A DNA stretch of 64,000 nt from Sphingopyxis sp. Its GTDB lineage: Bacteria > Pseudomonadota > Alphaproteobacteria > Sphingomonadales > Sphingomonadaceae. The stretch spans positions 1-64,000 of the forward strand of contig NVXM01000007.1 in assembly GCA_002733865.1 (NCBI GenBank), written 5' to 3'. This document shows positions 9,789 to 18,186 of the stretch, in pieces. The notes beneath the pieces are model-generated. The model was not told the DNA's origin. It searched no databases and saw only the letters and a program-made list of their open reading frames with translations. How positions within the stretch are numbered: the first letter of the stretch is position 1; each line of letters starts with the position of its first letter. The position numbers and the translations under genes are program-made.

Positions 9789-9814
9789 CATATGTCCATA
9801 AATATGGCTATATG
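9789..9814. promoter_or_regulatory. Imperfect 26-bp palindrome, likely operator of the toxin-antitoxin operon
   Basis: The arms are CATATGTCCATA and TATGGCTATATG, joined by AA. Ten of twelve positions are symmetric. The site lies 34 bp before the antitoxin start in an AT-rich promoter-like stretch. Xre/ParS antitoxins usually repress their own operon at such palindromes. The symmetry is seen; the role is inferred. Confidence 0.5.
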
Positions 9815-9848
9815 AGGGTCATAAACATCGACATTGATAGGGCGCTGA

Positions 9849-10280
9849 ATGGCTTACGCACATAAAGACGAACGAAAGAAAGCAGGTAAAACAGATGGCT
9901 GGGCCGCTCGACCCGCGCGTGGCAGCAAGAGTTTGGCTTCTTTCGTCGCCGAGGGCGGTAAAGTCGATTTTGAGCAGGTAAGCCGCACATACAGAATGTC
10001 AAAATTGCAGCTCGCTGAAACAGCTGGACTGGGCAAAACCACTGTAACCAAAGTAGAACGGCGCAATAGTCCGAAAGCGCAGTCCCGTATGACAGAAATG
10101 CTAGAGATTTTGGCACGGGTGCGTGGTTGGGCGGGTAGCGAGGCTCAGGCTATGGCCTGGTATCGTGCAGAACCGATACCTGCCTTGGATGGACGTACAG
10201 CCGAAGCGCTGGTTAAATCCGGCCAGGCAAATGCGGTTCGGGAATATCTCGATCATCTCGCTCTGGGTGGTTTTGCTTGA
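9849..10280 (+). CDS. Xre/MbcA/ParS-type antitoxin
   Basis: A 143-residue antitoxin partner of a RES toxin. Residues about 35-75 form an Xre-like helix-turn-helix (MSKLQLAETAGLGKTTVTKVER). Residues about 80-140 match the MbcA/ParS/Xre toxin-binding domain (LARVRGWAGSEAQAMAWYRAEPIPALDGRTAEALVKSG), ending in the usual region that plugs the toxin active site. It binds and blocks the downstream RES protein and probably represses the operon at the palindrome at 9789-9814. The stop codon overlaps the toxin start (TTGA). The first 30 residues are basic and poorly conserved, so a later start is possible. Confidence 0.88.
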   Translation: MAYAHKDERKKAGKTDGWAARPARGSKSLASFVAEGGKVDFEQVSRTYRMSKLQLAETAGLGKTTVTKVERRNSPKAQSRMTEMLEILARVRGWAGSEAQAMAWYRAEPIPALDGRTAEALVKSGQANAVREYLDHLALGGFA

Positions 10281-10795
10281 AGTTTACCGGACGATGTTAC
10301 CGAGCCCATGATCCAGCTTGGTCTTTCAAGCCGATATCGGGAGACGGCGCTGCTATTCGCGGAGGCAGATTCAACAAAAAAGGTCAGCAGGCACTCTATT
10401 TAGCCCTCGATTCTGTAACCGCACTTATTGAATGTTCTCAGGGATTTTCTGGACGTTTATCGCCTATCACCTTGTGCGAATATGATGTCGAATGCGAAAA
10501 TATCGCGGACCTTAGAACTGCCAAAGATCAAAAAGCGTTATCTGTTGATTTTGCAGATCTGGATTGCGCTTGGCTAGCTATCCAGCTTGCCGGAAAAACC
10601 GCGCCGTCACAGAAGATCGCGAATGATATGGAAACTGCCGGTTATGACGGCATACTTGTTCCAAGCTTTGCACCCGATGTAAAAAAGGGCAGTTCAAATC
10701 TGATCCTGTGGGACTGGGGGCCTAAATTACCACACAAAGTTGAAGTCTACGATCCTTCTGGAAGATTACCGAAGAACCAACTTTCGTGGGATTAG
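10277..10795 (+). CDS. RES-domain toxin (NAD+-degrading)
   Basis: A 172-residue RES-family toxin. These proteins resemble ADP-ribosyltransferases and deplete NAD+, stopping growth. The family features seen are RCYRAHDPAWSF at the N-terminus, AAIRGGRFNKKGQQALYLA with its conserved Arg and Gly-Gly-Arg-Phe, and YDGILVPSF plus NLILWDWG near the end. The TTG start overlaps the antitoxin stop, giving translational coupling and keeping the toxin subordinate. The length is usual for the family. The ParS/RES pair is a type II toxin-antitoxin system and may help retain the element. No gene is seen between this one and 10917. Confidence 0.9.
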   Translation: MKFTGRCYRAHDPAWSFKPISGDGAAIRGGRFNKKGQQALYLALDSVTALIECSQGFSGRLSPITLCEYDVECENIADLRTAKDQKALSVDFADLDCAWLAIQLAGKTAPSQKIANDMETAGYDGILVPSFAPDVKKGSSNLILWDWGPKLPHKVEVYDPSGRLPKNQLSWD

Positions 10796-10916
10796 GGTTT
10801 TTCTCGCTCGATATACCAAAATCCAATAAAACTTAACATAATCTTTGTCATCAACCTTAGTGATCGCTGGCTATCACCTGCCCTTTAAGCGCAAAACGCG
10901 GCGTTAAATGACCCAG

Positions 10917-11150
10917 TCAATGTGCCGGCCTCACAACAAGTTCGAATGGCTGTCCACCTGATGGTTCGCCCGTCTCGATCGGAATATCGAAAGATTCCTC
11001 ATCGTCAGGCTCGACGCCCATCTCATTTTCCAGAAAAGCCCGATATTGGGCGCGGTGCGTATCATTCATGATCCAGACCAGTCGTTCGTGCGGGACATCC
11101 GGTGCCTCCACAACGGCATCGGTCATTGCCCGGTGATAGTCATACGTCAT
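10917..11150 (-). CDS. Small acidic hypothetical protein (77 aa)
   Basis: I do not recognise a named family. The protein is acidic (MGVEPDDEESFDIPIETGEP) with a helix-rich N-terminus (RAMTDAVVEAPDVPHERLVWIM) and no membrane segment or signal peptide. Its ATG overlaps the stop of the upstream 89-residue gene by 4 bp (ATGA), so the two are co-translated. Such pairs of short accessory proteins are common on alphaproteobacterial plasmids and phages. Reality as a gene is supported by the tight overlap and normal amino acid make-up. Confidence 0.6.
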   Translation of the reverse strand: MTYDYHRAMTDAVVEAPDVPHERLVWIMNDTHRAQYRAFLENEMGVEPDDEESFDIPIETGEPSGGQPFELVVRPAH

Positions 11151-11416
11151 ATTGGTTCCTTCTGAGCCGCTTCGATCATCGCGCTCCAGACCAGTCGCGG
11201 TTCAACAGAACCCCTGGGATGTAATCCCTGATCTTCACTATCATGCACAGCATCTACCATGCTCATAGTTGGTGAACTCATCGCCTCAATAACAGCCCGC
11301 GCATCATCGATATAATCCCGCCAACCCGTTTGGTCATTTCCACGGCATATCCCGCCATTTGCTTTGGTCCGCTCGCGCAGTGTGCGCGCAACCCCTTCAA
11401 GTAAACTCATGCTCAT
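11147..11416 (-). CDS. Small hypothetical protein (89 aa), partner of the 77-aa protein
   Basis: The sequence (GWRDYIDDARAVIEAMSSPTMSMVDA, then LVWSAMIEAAQKEP) resembles short proteins of mobile elements and phages that pair a predicted helix around ARAVIEAM with a C-terminal WxxMIxAA helix. No function is known to me. It overlaps the downstream gene by 4 bp. Two starts are possible: 11416 (MSMSLLEG) or 11410 (MSLLEG). Upstream, 11417-11649 is AT-rich and holds no gene I would support; it probably contains divergent promoters for this pair and the gene at 11650. Confidence 0.6.
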   Translation of the reverse strand: MSMSLLEGVARTLRERTKANGGICRGNDQTGWRDYIDDARAVIEAMSSPTMSMVDAVHDSEDQGLHPRGSVEPRLVWSAMIEAAQKEPI

Positions 11417-11649
11417 GGAATTTTTATATCAGAAATGAGTGCAATTAGGCCAGATAATTATGCCTATATATCGGCAGGCAAGACGGATTAAATTAGCCAG
11501 CTCACATAACCCCAGAATATTAAGCCGCCAATCACGGCTATCTCCAGATAAAGTATAAGCCTTGCCCGTAGCAGCTTGTATTTTTCTTTCGTTGTCATCG
11601 GTTACATTTATGATAGAAAAATTACAATGACGACAGGCGAACAAAAACA

Positions 11650-12783
11650 ATGCCGATAACACCAACGGGGCAGGCGGTAATCAAAAGCAAAGATGACGGG
11701 CAAAGCTACGTCATCAAAGCCAATGAACTCGACTGGAACCAGGTCAGCGCAGACGAGCGCAAAATGGGAACTGAAATCCAATATCTCGGTGACATCGAGC
11801 ATCCAGAATTAGGCCCTCTGTCATGGTCAGCATGGGAATATCCTGCCGGCATGTTCAACGACTCAGACCAAGATATAAACGGCCACACGCTTGAAACAAA
11901 TTTCACATTCGATCCCGTGTTCGAGCCCGAAGAAGATTGGGATAGCGTGGAAGATCATGCAGACCTGCCAGACTTGACGGACGATCAGCTACAAGCCCTA
12001 TCGCCGGAAAAACAGCAAGAATATATGATAGCCTGGTTCCACTCCCAATTCTGGGATCCGGCACAAGAAACCCCCTATGATGGCCGAGAAGGCGGTTACC
12101 AATATGTTCAAGGTGGGCCTTATGAAACGAGGGGAGAGCTTGAAGACAAATTCGGCGGCATTGTGAAAGAGGAGATAATCGAGAGTGCGGTCGATGAAAT
12201 AGAAGTGGACGGCACATATGAATGGGCGCCATCTCCCGCGCATCCCGATCAGCTGCGCGCAGCTGAAGAATATTATGAAAGCCTTGGGCCCCAAACATTT
12301 GAAGAAATCAACGCCGCGCTGAAAAGCGGGGCAAATACCGCAATGGATACGCCAGCAGCACAATTTGCGGCGGCAGAACTTAAGCAATCAGCCGAAGCCC
12401 TTATTGCAGCAATTGATGCCAGGCAACCGGAGCATGGCGGCATGGGCCATAACGGCCCTGCCCTGGATGATGAAGGCAATCCGCTTCCTGACGGATTTGA
12501 AGATGAAATGCGCGAGACGGCCGCCGCGCTATCGACCCAAATGGAGGCCGCCACTCCCGACCCTGTGGCGGTTGTCGAGGCAGCAACACGGCTGCAGCGC
12601 TTTAGAGCCTGGCTGATACCCAAAATTGATCTGGCAGCCGATGAATTTGCTAAAGCAATCGGAAAAACAGCCGGGACAGCGACCGCAATTGCGGCGGGAA
12701 CTCTTATCTTGACTTCGATCGTGCCGGGACTGGACACAGCAATTGCAGCAGCATTCAATTGGCTACGCTCGATCTTACTTTGA
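11650..12783 (+). CDS. Unknown acidic protein with C-terminal membrane segment (377 aa)
   Basis: No family recognised. The first 200 residues are acidic and aromatic-rich (PVFEPEEDWDSVEDHADLPDL; SQFWDPAQETPYDGREGG). The middle (about residues 210-320) is helical and Ala-rich. It contains HGGMGHNGPALDDE near residue 260, a short motif I have seen in other uncharacterised proteobacterial membrane-associated proteins. The last 40 residues hold a likely transmembrane helix (ATAIAAGTLILTSIVPGL) and a hydrophobic tail. This suggests a cytoplasmic acidic domain tethered to the inner membrane, a layout also seen in abortive effectors, but that role is speculation. It is flanked by toxin-antitoxin and nuclease genes and stands alone. 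Confidence 0.6.
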   Translation: MPITPTGQAVIKSKDDGQSYVIKANELDWNQVSADERKMGTEIQYLGDIEHPELGPLSWSAWEYPAGMFNDSDQDINGHTLETNFTFDPVFEPEEDWDSVEDHADLPDLTDDQLQALSPEKQQEYMIAWFHSQFWDPAQETPYDGREGGYQYVQGGPYETRGELEDKFGGIVKEEIIESAVDEIEVDGTYEWAPSPAHPDQLRAAEEYYESLGPQTFEEINAALKSGANTAMDTPAAQFAAAELKQSAEALIAAIDARQPEHGGMGHNGPALDDEGNPLPDGFEDEMRETAAALSTQMEAATPDPVAVVEAATRLQRFRAWLIPKIDLAADEFAKAIGKTAGTATAIAAGTLILTSIVPGLDTAIAAAFNWLRSILL

Positions 12784-12963
12784 TCGCACGATTAATGATC
12801 GCAGATGGTATAGAATAGGCTGATAACGTGAAAGACTGATCTAGCCCGAGATCTACCAGAGCCCATAACATACGCGCTTTGACTTATTATAGTGTCGCAA
12901 TAATCTTCGCTAGATTGTAAATTAATAGAATTTCTGCCATAAAATCTAATAGGGGAACCTATT

Positions 12964-14037
12964 TTGGGCGAATTTATGAAACTGCTTAGCTGCCTTGCTT
13001 TGTTCGCATCGATTATTTTCTTTCCTGATCCTGCTCACGCATGGGGGAAATGGGGCCACGTCACGATCTGCGAATATTCTTATCGGCTATTAACGGATGA
13101 CGCGAAAACCGAACTTAACCGTTTGATGATTGAGCATCCAGCTCAGGCACGCCTGGAAGCGAACAGACGTGCCGAGTCAATGACATCCTATAACTATGCC
13201 TGTTTGTATGCCGATAGTAATGAATATGGTAAGCGGGTCGAAAGCCCCCGACACTATCTGAATCTCCAGCGCTCTGAGCCCAGCTTACCGCCCGCCGAGT
13301 GCCCTGGTGATAGGCCCTGCATCTTGCGTGGAATAAGTGAGGAATTTGCGGTTTTGCGGGACACCTCATTGGATGATTCAACTCGCGCTGATGCTCTAGT
13401 GATGCTTGGCCACTGGATTGGAGATCTCCACCAACCCCTGCATGTATCATTCAAGGATGATCAAGGCGGCAATCATATCAGCAAGCTTAAAGAAGGCAGG
13501 TGCTCAGCGAAGAACCTTCATGCAGTTTGGGATACCTGTATTCTGGAACGCGGCTTGTTCCGCGTGAGAGTGGCCGATTTTGCTCAACTAAATCGTGAAA
13601 AGCGCTTTTCATCGAAAGTATATCGATATGTGGATGACATCGAAAGCCGCTACTCCATTGAGCAACTGCAAACTCTAGCGAAGCCATGGCTAGAAACAGG
13701 ACCACACGAGTGGGCTATGGAGTCATACCAGATCACACGCATGCCAGACGTCAAATATTGTATCATGGAAAACGAGAATTGTAGTTATGACACTGGCGTG
13801 ACTAAGCGCCCTGCCTTGGGCATGCGCAAACCATCTCGGAAAGCACCTTTAGCAGAGCGCCAGGAATATGATCGGCTCCTCTATGCGCATAACAAAAAGG
13901 TACAGATCGACGACGCCTACATAAGCAAGTTTGCGCCAGTCGTTGAGACGAGACTAATGCAGGCTGCAATTAGGCTTGCTGATCGACTAAACACGGCGCT
14001 TGATCCTAACTATAATGGTATGCCAGATTTCGACTAG
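12964..14037 (+). CDS. Exported S1/P1-type zinc nuclease
   Basis: A 357-residue exported nuclease of the S1/P1 family, which cleaves single-stranded DNA or RNA using three zinc ions. A signal peptide (LLSCLALFASIIFFPDPAHA) is followed by mature WGKWGH, giving the N-terminal Trp that binds zinc after cleavage. Further ligands appear in LGHWIGDLHQPLHV, the DDQGGNHI segment and NLHAVWD. The TTG at 12964 is preferred because AGGGGA (12951-12956) lies 7 nt upstream; the alternative ATG at 12976 would be too far from it. It probably acts in the periplasm or outside, perhaps in nucleotide scavenging or in destroying incoming nucleic acid. It stands alone. The upstream gap (12784-12963) holds no gene. 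Confidence 0.88.
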   Translation: MGEFMKLLSCLALFASIIFFPDPAHAWGKWGHVTICEYSYRLLTDDAKTELNRLMIEHPAQARLEANRRAESMTSYNYACLYADSNEYGKRVESPRHYLNLQRSEPSLPPAECPGDRPCILRGISEEFAVLRDTSLDDSTRADALVMLGHWIGDLHQPLHVSFKDDQGGNHISKLKEGRCSAKNLHAVWDTCILERGLFRVRVADFAQLNREKRFSSKVYRYVDDIESRYSIEQLQTLAKPWLETGPHEWAMESYQITRMPDVKYCIMENENCSYDTGVTKRPALGMRKPSRKAPLAERQEYDRLLYAHNKKVQIDDAYISKFAPVVETRLMQAAIRLADRLNTALDPNYNGMPDFD

Positions 14038-14087
14038 AACCGCAGAACTGTGGTTGCGAAATTAGACCAAAAAGGGAAATGAGTTGA

Positions 14088-14735
14088 TCAAACGACCAAT
14101 ATTGGTTCCGTTCCCGTGAGCCGACGTGGTTCCACAAGTTTTTGGCCTTCATTAACAACATCCATAATCCCGCCGCCGAGTTTTATGTCCATCATCAACA
14201 TAAGATCGGCCAAATCACCGTAACGAATAGCCGCACCGCGGCGCATTTCTTCCTGTGTCTGCTTAGAAGGATCATAAAGGCTCATTGCCCAATCTTCTCG
14301 CGTACCACTGCTAGAATTTGATGCTCGTGAGACCGGAGTAATTCTCACATATTGGAAACCGGTCAGACGGCCAAACCGGCGATTCATAGAATGGCTTATA
14401 ATCTTTCCTGAAATATCATCATCGGGAAACGCCCTTTTATAAGCAAACCGATAGCCTGTATAATTTATATGAACCCATAGTTGTATAGGGTAATGGAGCG
14501 TTTTCGAATTCTCCAAAGCCCAGATCGGAAGAGCTGTATCTGGCGGAGCTGAAGGCTTACATCTGACTAAGAGCGCCTTATTTGCGGTTCGGCACGAAAC
14601 GACAGCGACAATTTCTCCAATATACCTAGAAATTGCGTTTTCATCGGTAGCGCCTGTGGGCACATGGAGGCATTCTGGCAGCCTCCACCGATGCAGCGCA
14701 TTGTCCCTCGCGATATGATCAATCTCAAAGGGCAT
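14088..14735 (-). CDS. Unknown protein, third gene of the AbiE-like operon (215 aa)
   Basis: I do not recognise a family. The protein is soluble, with a mixed alpha/beta look. It starts MPFEIDHIARDNALHRWRLP, has a central YPIQLWVHINYTGYRFAYKRAFP stretch and a C-terminal LADLMLMMDIKLGGGIMDVV helix. It follows the nucleotidyltransferase gene by 18 bp on the same strand, so it is most likely co-transcribed with the AbiEi-like/nucleotidyltransferase pair. It could be an extra regulator, a target-recognition subunit or an immunity factor. The downstream gap to 14037 is short and carries no clear terminator. Confidence 0.55.
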   Translation of the reverse strand: MPFEIDHIARDNALHRWRLPECLHVPTGATDENAISRYIGEIVAVVSCRTANKALLVRCKPSAPPDTALPIWALENSKTLHYPIQLWVHINYTGYRFAYKRAFPDDDISGKIISHSMNRRFGRLTGFQYVRITPVSRASNSSSGTREDWAMSLYDPSKQTQEEMRRGAAIRYGDLADLMLMMDIKLGGGIMDVVNEGQKLVEPRRLTGTEPILVV

Positions 14736-14753
14736 AGAACAGATCCGCTACCA

Positions 14754-15650
14754 TCAATTGCCAATGCCCAGCGGTTCAATCAGCCCGGTAACAACATCAC
14801 TCACAACGCGTTGCCGTAAAATGAGCAGGTCTACATTGTCGCCAGCAGAAGCTTCAAATTTCGACACGGCAACAGGCCCATCCTTCTTGTAGCCCTCTGT
14901 TCTTTCATCCGTGCAAAAGCGCTTTTTGAGGATCAACAGGGCTTTCGTAACATGCTCGCCATGTTTGCCAGATAGCGCATCGGCAAATCGCTTTTGCAAT
15001 TCGCCATCCTCGGTCGCGCCATATTCAAGACAATAGACAAGATCATGCGCATCCTTGGGTTCATTGCGATCATCAAAAGCAAAGGCCTTGAGGCAAACGA
15101 AGGACGCCAAGTCGGCGTGATGCACGGTTTCAGTGGTTTTTCCCCCATTGCCTAGCAATTCCGCTTCAACTTCAACAGTATCATGCAAATCATGCACCAT
15201 GGAAACATATGGGATATGTAAAGCGGAGACTTTTCCTTTTGTGGGAAGCGGCTTGGCCGTAACACCAGCCCCCTCCTCTGCTTCCGTCAGAAATTCCAGT
15301 ATTACTACAATCCCATTTTCGAGCGTGTTTCGCCAACGCCACGAAGTTTTTATGCCTTCGGCATTTTTCTCGCGCGAAAATCCCAATCGAGTCAGGTTTT
15401 CTTCGAGTGTGCTGTAGGCTTCCGCCTCAGTCAAAATCGGCAATGCAACAACCACATCAACATCGGCTGTCCCGGCATGTGCTGGTACTTTGGGCGGCCT
15501 ATCTTTAACAAGATAGCGCGGCACCAGTCCGCCGATCAGAAAAATTGATTCCTTGTAGGGACCAAGCCCGCGAATAAGCGACACCAGCACACGTTCGCAC
15601 GCTTCCGTGACGTCGGGATCATAGCCATCAATATGCGCCGGTTTTACCAT
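14754..15650 (-). CDS. Nucleotidyltransferase-fold protein, probable AbiEii-like toxin
   Basis: A 298-residue protein with a polymerase-beta-type nucleotidyltransferase motif: LIGGLVPRYL (Gly40-Gly41) and TADVDVVVAL (D63, D65), with a further acid expected in VVILEFLTE. AbiEii/AbiGii-like toxins transfer nucleotides to tRNA 3' ends and block translation. The fold and the AbiEi-like partner support that reading, but the glycine motif departs from the usual GGTAL, so another nucleotidyltransferase role is possible. Its ATG overlaps the upstream stop by one base (TGATG), as in type IV toxin-antitoxin operons. A DAHDLVYCLEY helix about two thirds along is typical of this toxin family. Confidence 0.75.
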   Translation of the reverse strand: MVKPAHIDGYDPDVTEACERVLVSLIRGLGPYKESIFLIGGLVPRYLVKDRPPKVPAHAGTADVDVVVALPILTEAEAYSTLEENLTRLGFSREKNAEGIKTSWRWRNTLENGIVVILEFLTEAEEGAGVTAKPLPTKGKVSALHIPYVSMVHDLHDTVEVEAELLGNGGKTTETVHHADLASFVCLKAFAFDDRNEPKDAHDLVYCLEYGATEDGELQKRFADALSGKHGEHVTKALLILKKRFCTDERTEGYKKDGPVAVSKFEASAGDNVDLLILRQRVVSDVVTGLIEPLGIGN

Positions 15651-16738
15651 CAGAATTGCAACCTCTCACTACGAAGGTGCTGCGCTATCTCTTTTGCCCT
15701 ACCGCTCTCATGCACAAGATCCAGATAGATTTGTAATGGGCTGCAGACCTGCAAATTGTTTATTTGCTCGGTACCGATAAAGTCATTCGCTGGAACGTCT
15801 ATGATGGCGAAATTCCAGCCTTCTGTGACCGATTTGGCATCCAATTCCGTAAGGGCTTTATATTCCTGTTTGTTCGAGCAAAGGCGGCAGTGGAGCTGAG
15901 ATATCTTGGTGAGATACGGACTATAGGCCTGCGCGCCTACCAACCCTGTGTAGGCATTCAAAATGCCATGTTCCTTGAGCGTTAGTTGAATGTTGAACAC
16001 AAAATGATCCGCGTCCTGGTGCGGAATATAGAAGCGCCGCATTTCTGGCGGTTTCTGATCTTCGAGAAACCCTACCCAGGCATCGAGTATCTCACCCGGT
16101 TGTTCCAATCGCCGCAGTTTTGCAGGGCCCCCACCCCTCACTTCAACCCATTCCCTTCGTTCAAGCTCTTGGAGCGTCTGGGAGACCGTTGCCTGCGAAA
16201 CTCTCGCTATCTGCGTGATTTCTTTCACATTCGTCCATTCCCTTTCCATCGAAAACAGGGACTTGAGGACGCGCGATCGCGCGCCTTTGAAGACGGACAC
16301 ATATTCCTTTTTCATCGGGCGCGGTGCTGGCTTGTCGATGTATATAAAGGCGCCGCCCATCGGCAAAAACAAGCTGCCACCGCGGTCATAATAACCGATT
16401 TCTTCTTGTCTCAATATCTCTCTGGCGCCCGGCGAAATAGCTTCAGCGATCAGGATCATGTGGGCATTCTTGATTTGAGAACTGTTTGAGCCAGATTTGT
16501 ATGAATTCATCTGCCAGATAGCTTGCCGCACATCGCGCGGAAAAACCGATCTTTTTGCTTCGATAAGCAGCGTATGTTTCTCGCTGGCTAGATATAACTC
16601 TACAACCGCATCGATAGTGCCGCGCTCGCTGGTCGCTATCTCTCTGCCCTTGATTTTAGTACGAGCATTGGGGATTTCATGGATGGCTTCCACGAAATTC
16701 TCAAGCAAGTCTATTTCTGTATCATAGCTATCGAGCAT
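15650..16738 (-). CDS. AbiEi-like antitoxin/regulator with N-terminal nuclease-like domain
   Basis: A 362-residue protein starting at the ATG at 16738, preceded by AGGA; the longer open frame upstream is not needed. Residues 35-75 resemble a PD-(D/E)xK core (TIDAVVELYL with D43, then LLIEAKRS with E60-x-K62). Residues about 155-215 form a winged helix (SRVLKSLFSMEREWTNVKEI, then VSQATVSQTLQELE). The C-terminus (CSPLQIYLDLVHESGRAKEIAQHLR) matches the AbiEi family tail. AbiEi antitoxins repress their own operon through the winged helix. The extra N-terminal nuclease-like domain is unusual and may be inactive or a second effector. It is the first gene of the operon with the nucleotidyltransferase. 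Confidence 0.75.
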   Translation of the reverse strand: MLDSYDTEIDLLENFVEAIHEIPNARTKIKGREIATSERGTIDAVVELYLASEKHTLLIEAKRSVFPRDVRQAIWQMNSYKSGSNSSQIKNAHMILIAEAISPGAREILRQEEIGYYDRGGSLFLPMGGAFIYIDKPAPRPMKKEYVSVFKGARSRVLKSLFSMEREWTNVKEITQIARVSQATVSQTLQELERREWVEVRGGGPAKLRRLEQPGEILDAWVGFLEDQKPPEMRRFYIPHQDADHFVFNIQLTLKEHGILNAYTGLVGAQAYSPYLTKISQLHCRLCSNKQEYKALTELDAKSVTEGWNFAIIDVPANDFIGTEQINNLQVCSPLQIYLDLVHESGRAKEIAQHLRSERLQF

Positions 16739-17043
16739 AATTTCCTGCACAGTGAATATAGGCGATATACTGAATAACGGAAAAATGTCAATATTTACTG
16801 CGCAGCGAATAAGAGACTTTGCGGCAATCCGACAGGCCCTCACTCAATCATCCAGTTTTAGACCGCCAATCAGATGTGCTGCCCTGCTTGTTTAATTATC
16901 ATGCTTTTGATGCAGCACGATTTTCCACTACGCTGGCAGACCATATTCGGATAGACTGTTTCTCTCATAACAGTTTACAAGAACTGGGTATTAAGAGCTA
17001 GTATGAACCCAATATCGTAGAATTCTAAAGAGCATTGCTAATC

Positions 17044-18186
17044 ATGGCCGCCAAGAAGAAACAAAACCGAAAGAAGAAGCGGCAGAAAAAGCTTGATAAC
17101 ACCCAAGCCGAAGCTCGCCGTGAACTGCTGCATGACGATGGCGGCTATGATTGGGGGTGGCCATCACTAGGACTCGTTGCTGCAAATGATGAGTTAGTCC
17201 GCAGGATCAGGACCGGTGGGTTCAATGGCTGCGGTTATGGTTTGGTGTCGCAAGACGGACCTCCCTTCATCGCACTCGTGGGAGAAAATATTGACGGAAT
17301 GCAATCAGCCCTCGCGCTGATGCACAAATGGGTCGATCTAACGGGGCCGAACAGCATCGCAGTTGAGATCCTCTTCGACGATCCAGGCTATGTCATTTCA
17401 ATCTCTCAGCAACCAAGTCTCTTACGCTGGCGGTTAAGTGGAATAGACTCATCAGACCGTTCGCTTGTTTTCACGATCAGTGTTGTCAAGAAACTCGATT
17501 CGCGACACCCATTTCTAGCGGGTTTGGCGCACTACTCTCGGCAACCGATCGCGCCCGTTTGGCTAACGGTTGCCGCGACACCTCCCAACGTAAGTGGCAG
17601 TGCCAGCGGTCTTGACATGGCCGGGTTTGAGCCCTCGTTCGACAAAGCCATCCTTCTGCCAGGCATCAACGTCTATACTAAGCCAGAGGACCGCCCAAAA
17701 AACTCAATGATTCTGTTAGATTCTGAAATTCCGTCCAAGTCTGAGCGCGGACTACCGCCTGAGCCCGCTTCCGATCCAGTCTCAATGATGCAAACCCGGG
17801 AACGGCGCCTTTTCGCGGCCATGCCAAAGACTATGCATTCACTCCGCCATCACGGGAGCATGAAGGCTTTGATCGCATCTGGCGCTAGCCATGGCTGCGC
17901 GGCATGGCAAGTCGAACAAGCCGTTTGCAACCTTCGCCTGATCGACCATCTGGCGTATCAACCAAGCAGCAAATCAAAGCGCCTGGCTATGATCGACCAG
18001 CTGCGCAATGAAATAGTCGAGCCTGCATCTACGCCATTGGACCCCACCAAACTCCCGGAAGATTCTGTTCTAGGTCAAATCTCACTTGATGCCGCATTCC
18101 TTTTACGCCGCGTCGAACAGGATCGAGAGCCGCCACCTGATTTGAAGGGCTTGAATACACGTATTCAGGAACTCGGTTATGCCTGA
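17044..18186 (+). CDS. Unknown partner of the DUF4062-STAND protein (380 aa)
   Basis: No family recognised. It opens with a lysine-rich stretch (MAAKKKQNRKKKRQKKLDN), then a globular part with GWPSLGLVAANDELVRRIRTGG and a long beta-rich centre. The last 130 residues are helical and end close to an LLRRVEQDREPP segment. The ATG at 17044 is chosen over the upstream TTG at 17035. Its last 8 bp overlap the start of the large STAND gene, so the two are made together. It may be the sensor or effector-regulating subunit of that system. It has no membrane segment or visible catalytic motif. Confidence 0.65.
   Translation: MAAKKKQNRKKKRQKKLDNTQAEARRELLHDDGGYDWGWPSLGLVAANDELVRRIRTGGFNGCGYGLVSQDGPPFIALVGENIDGMQSALALMHKWVDLTGPNSIAVEILFDDPGYVISISQQPSLLRWRLSGIDSSDRSLVFTISVVKKLDSRHPFLAGLAHYSRQPIAPVWLTVAATPPNVSGSASGLDMAGFEPSFDKAILLPGINVYTKPEDRPKNSMILLDSEIPSKSERGLPPEPASDPVSMMQTRERRLFAAMPKTMHSLRHHGSMKALIASGASHGCAAWQVEQAVCNLRLIDHLAYQPSSKSKRLAMIDQLRNEIVEPASTPLDPTKLPEDSVLGQISLDAAFLLRRVEQDREPPPDLKGLNTRIQELGYA

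Noticed and set aside
16739..16843. Longer N-terminus for the AbiEi-like protein
   Set aside because: The extra residues have no family similarity, and the ATG at 16738 has an AGGA site.
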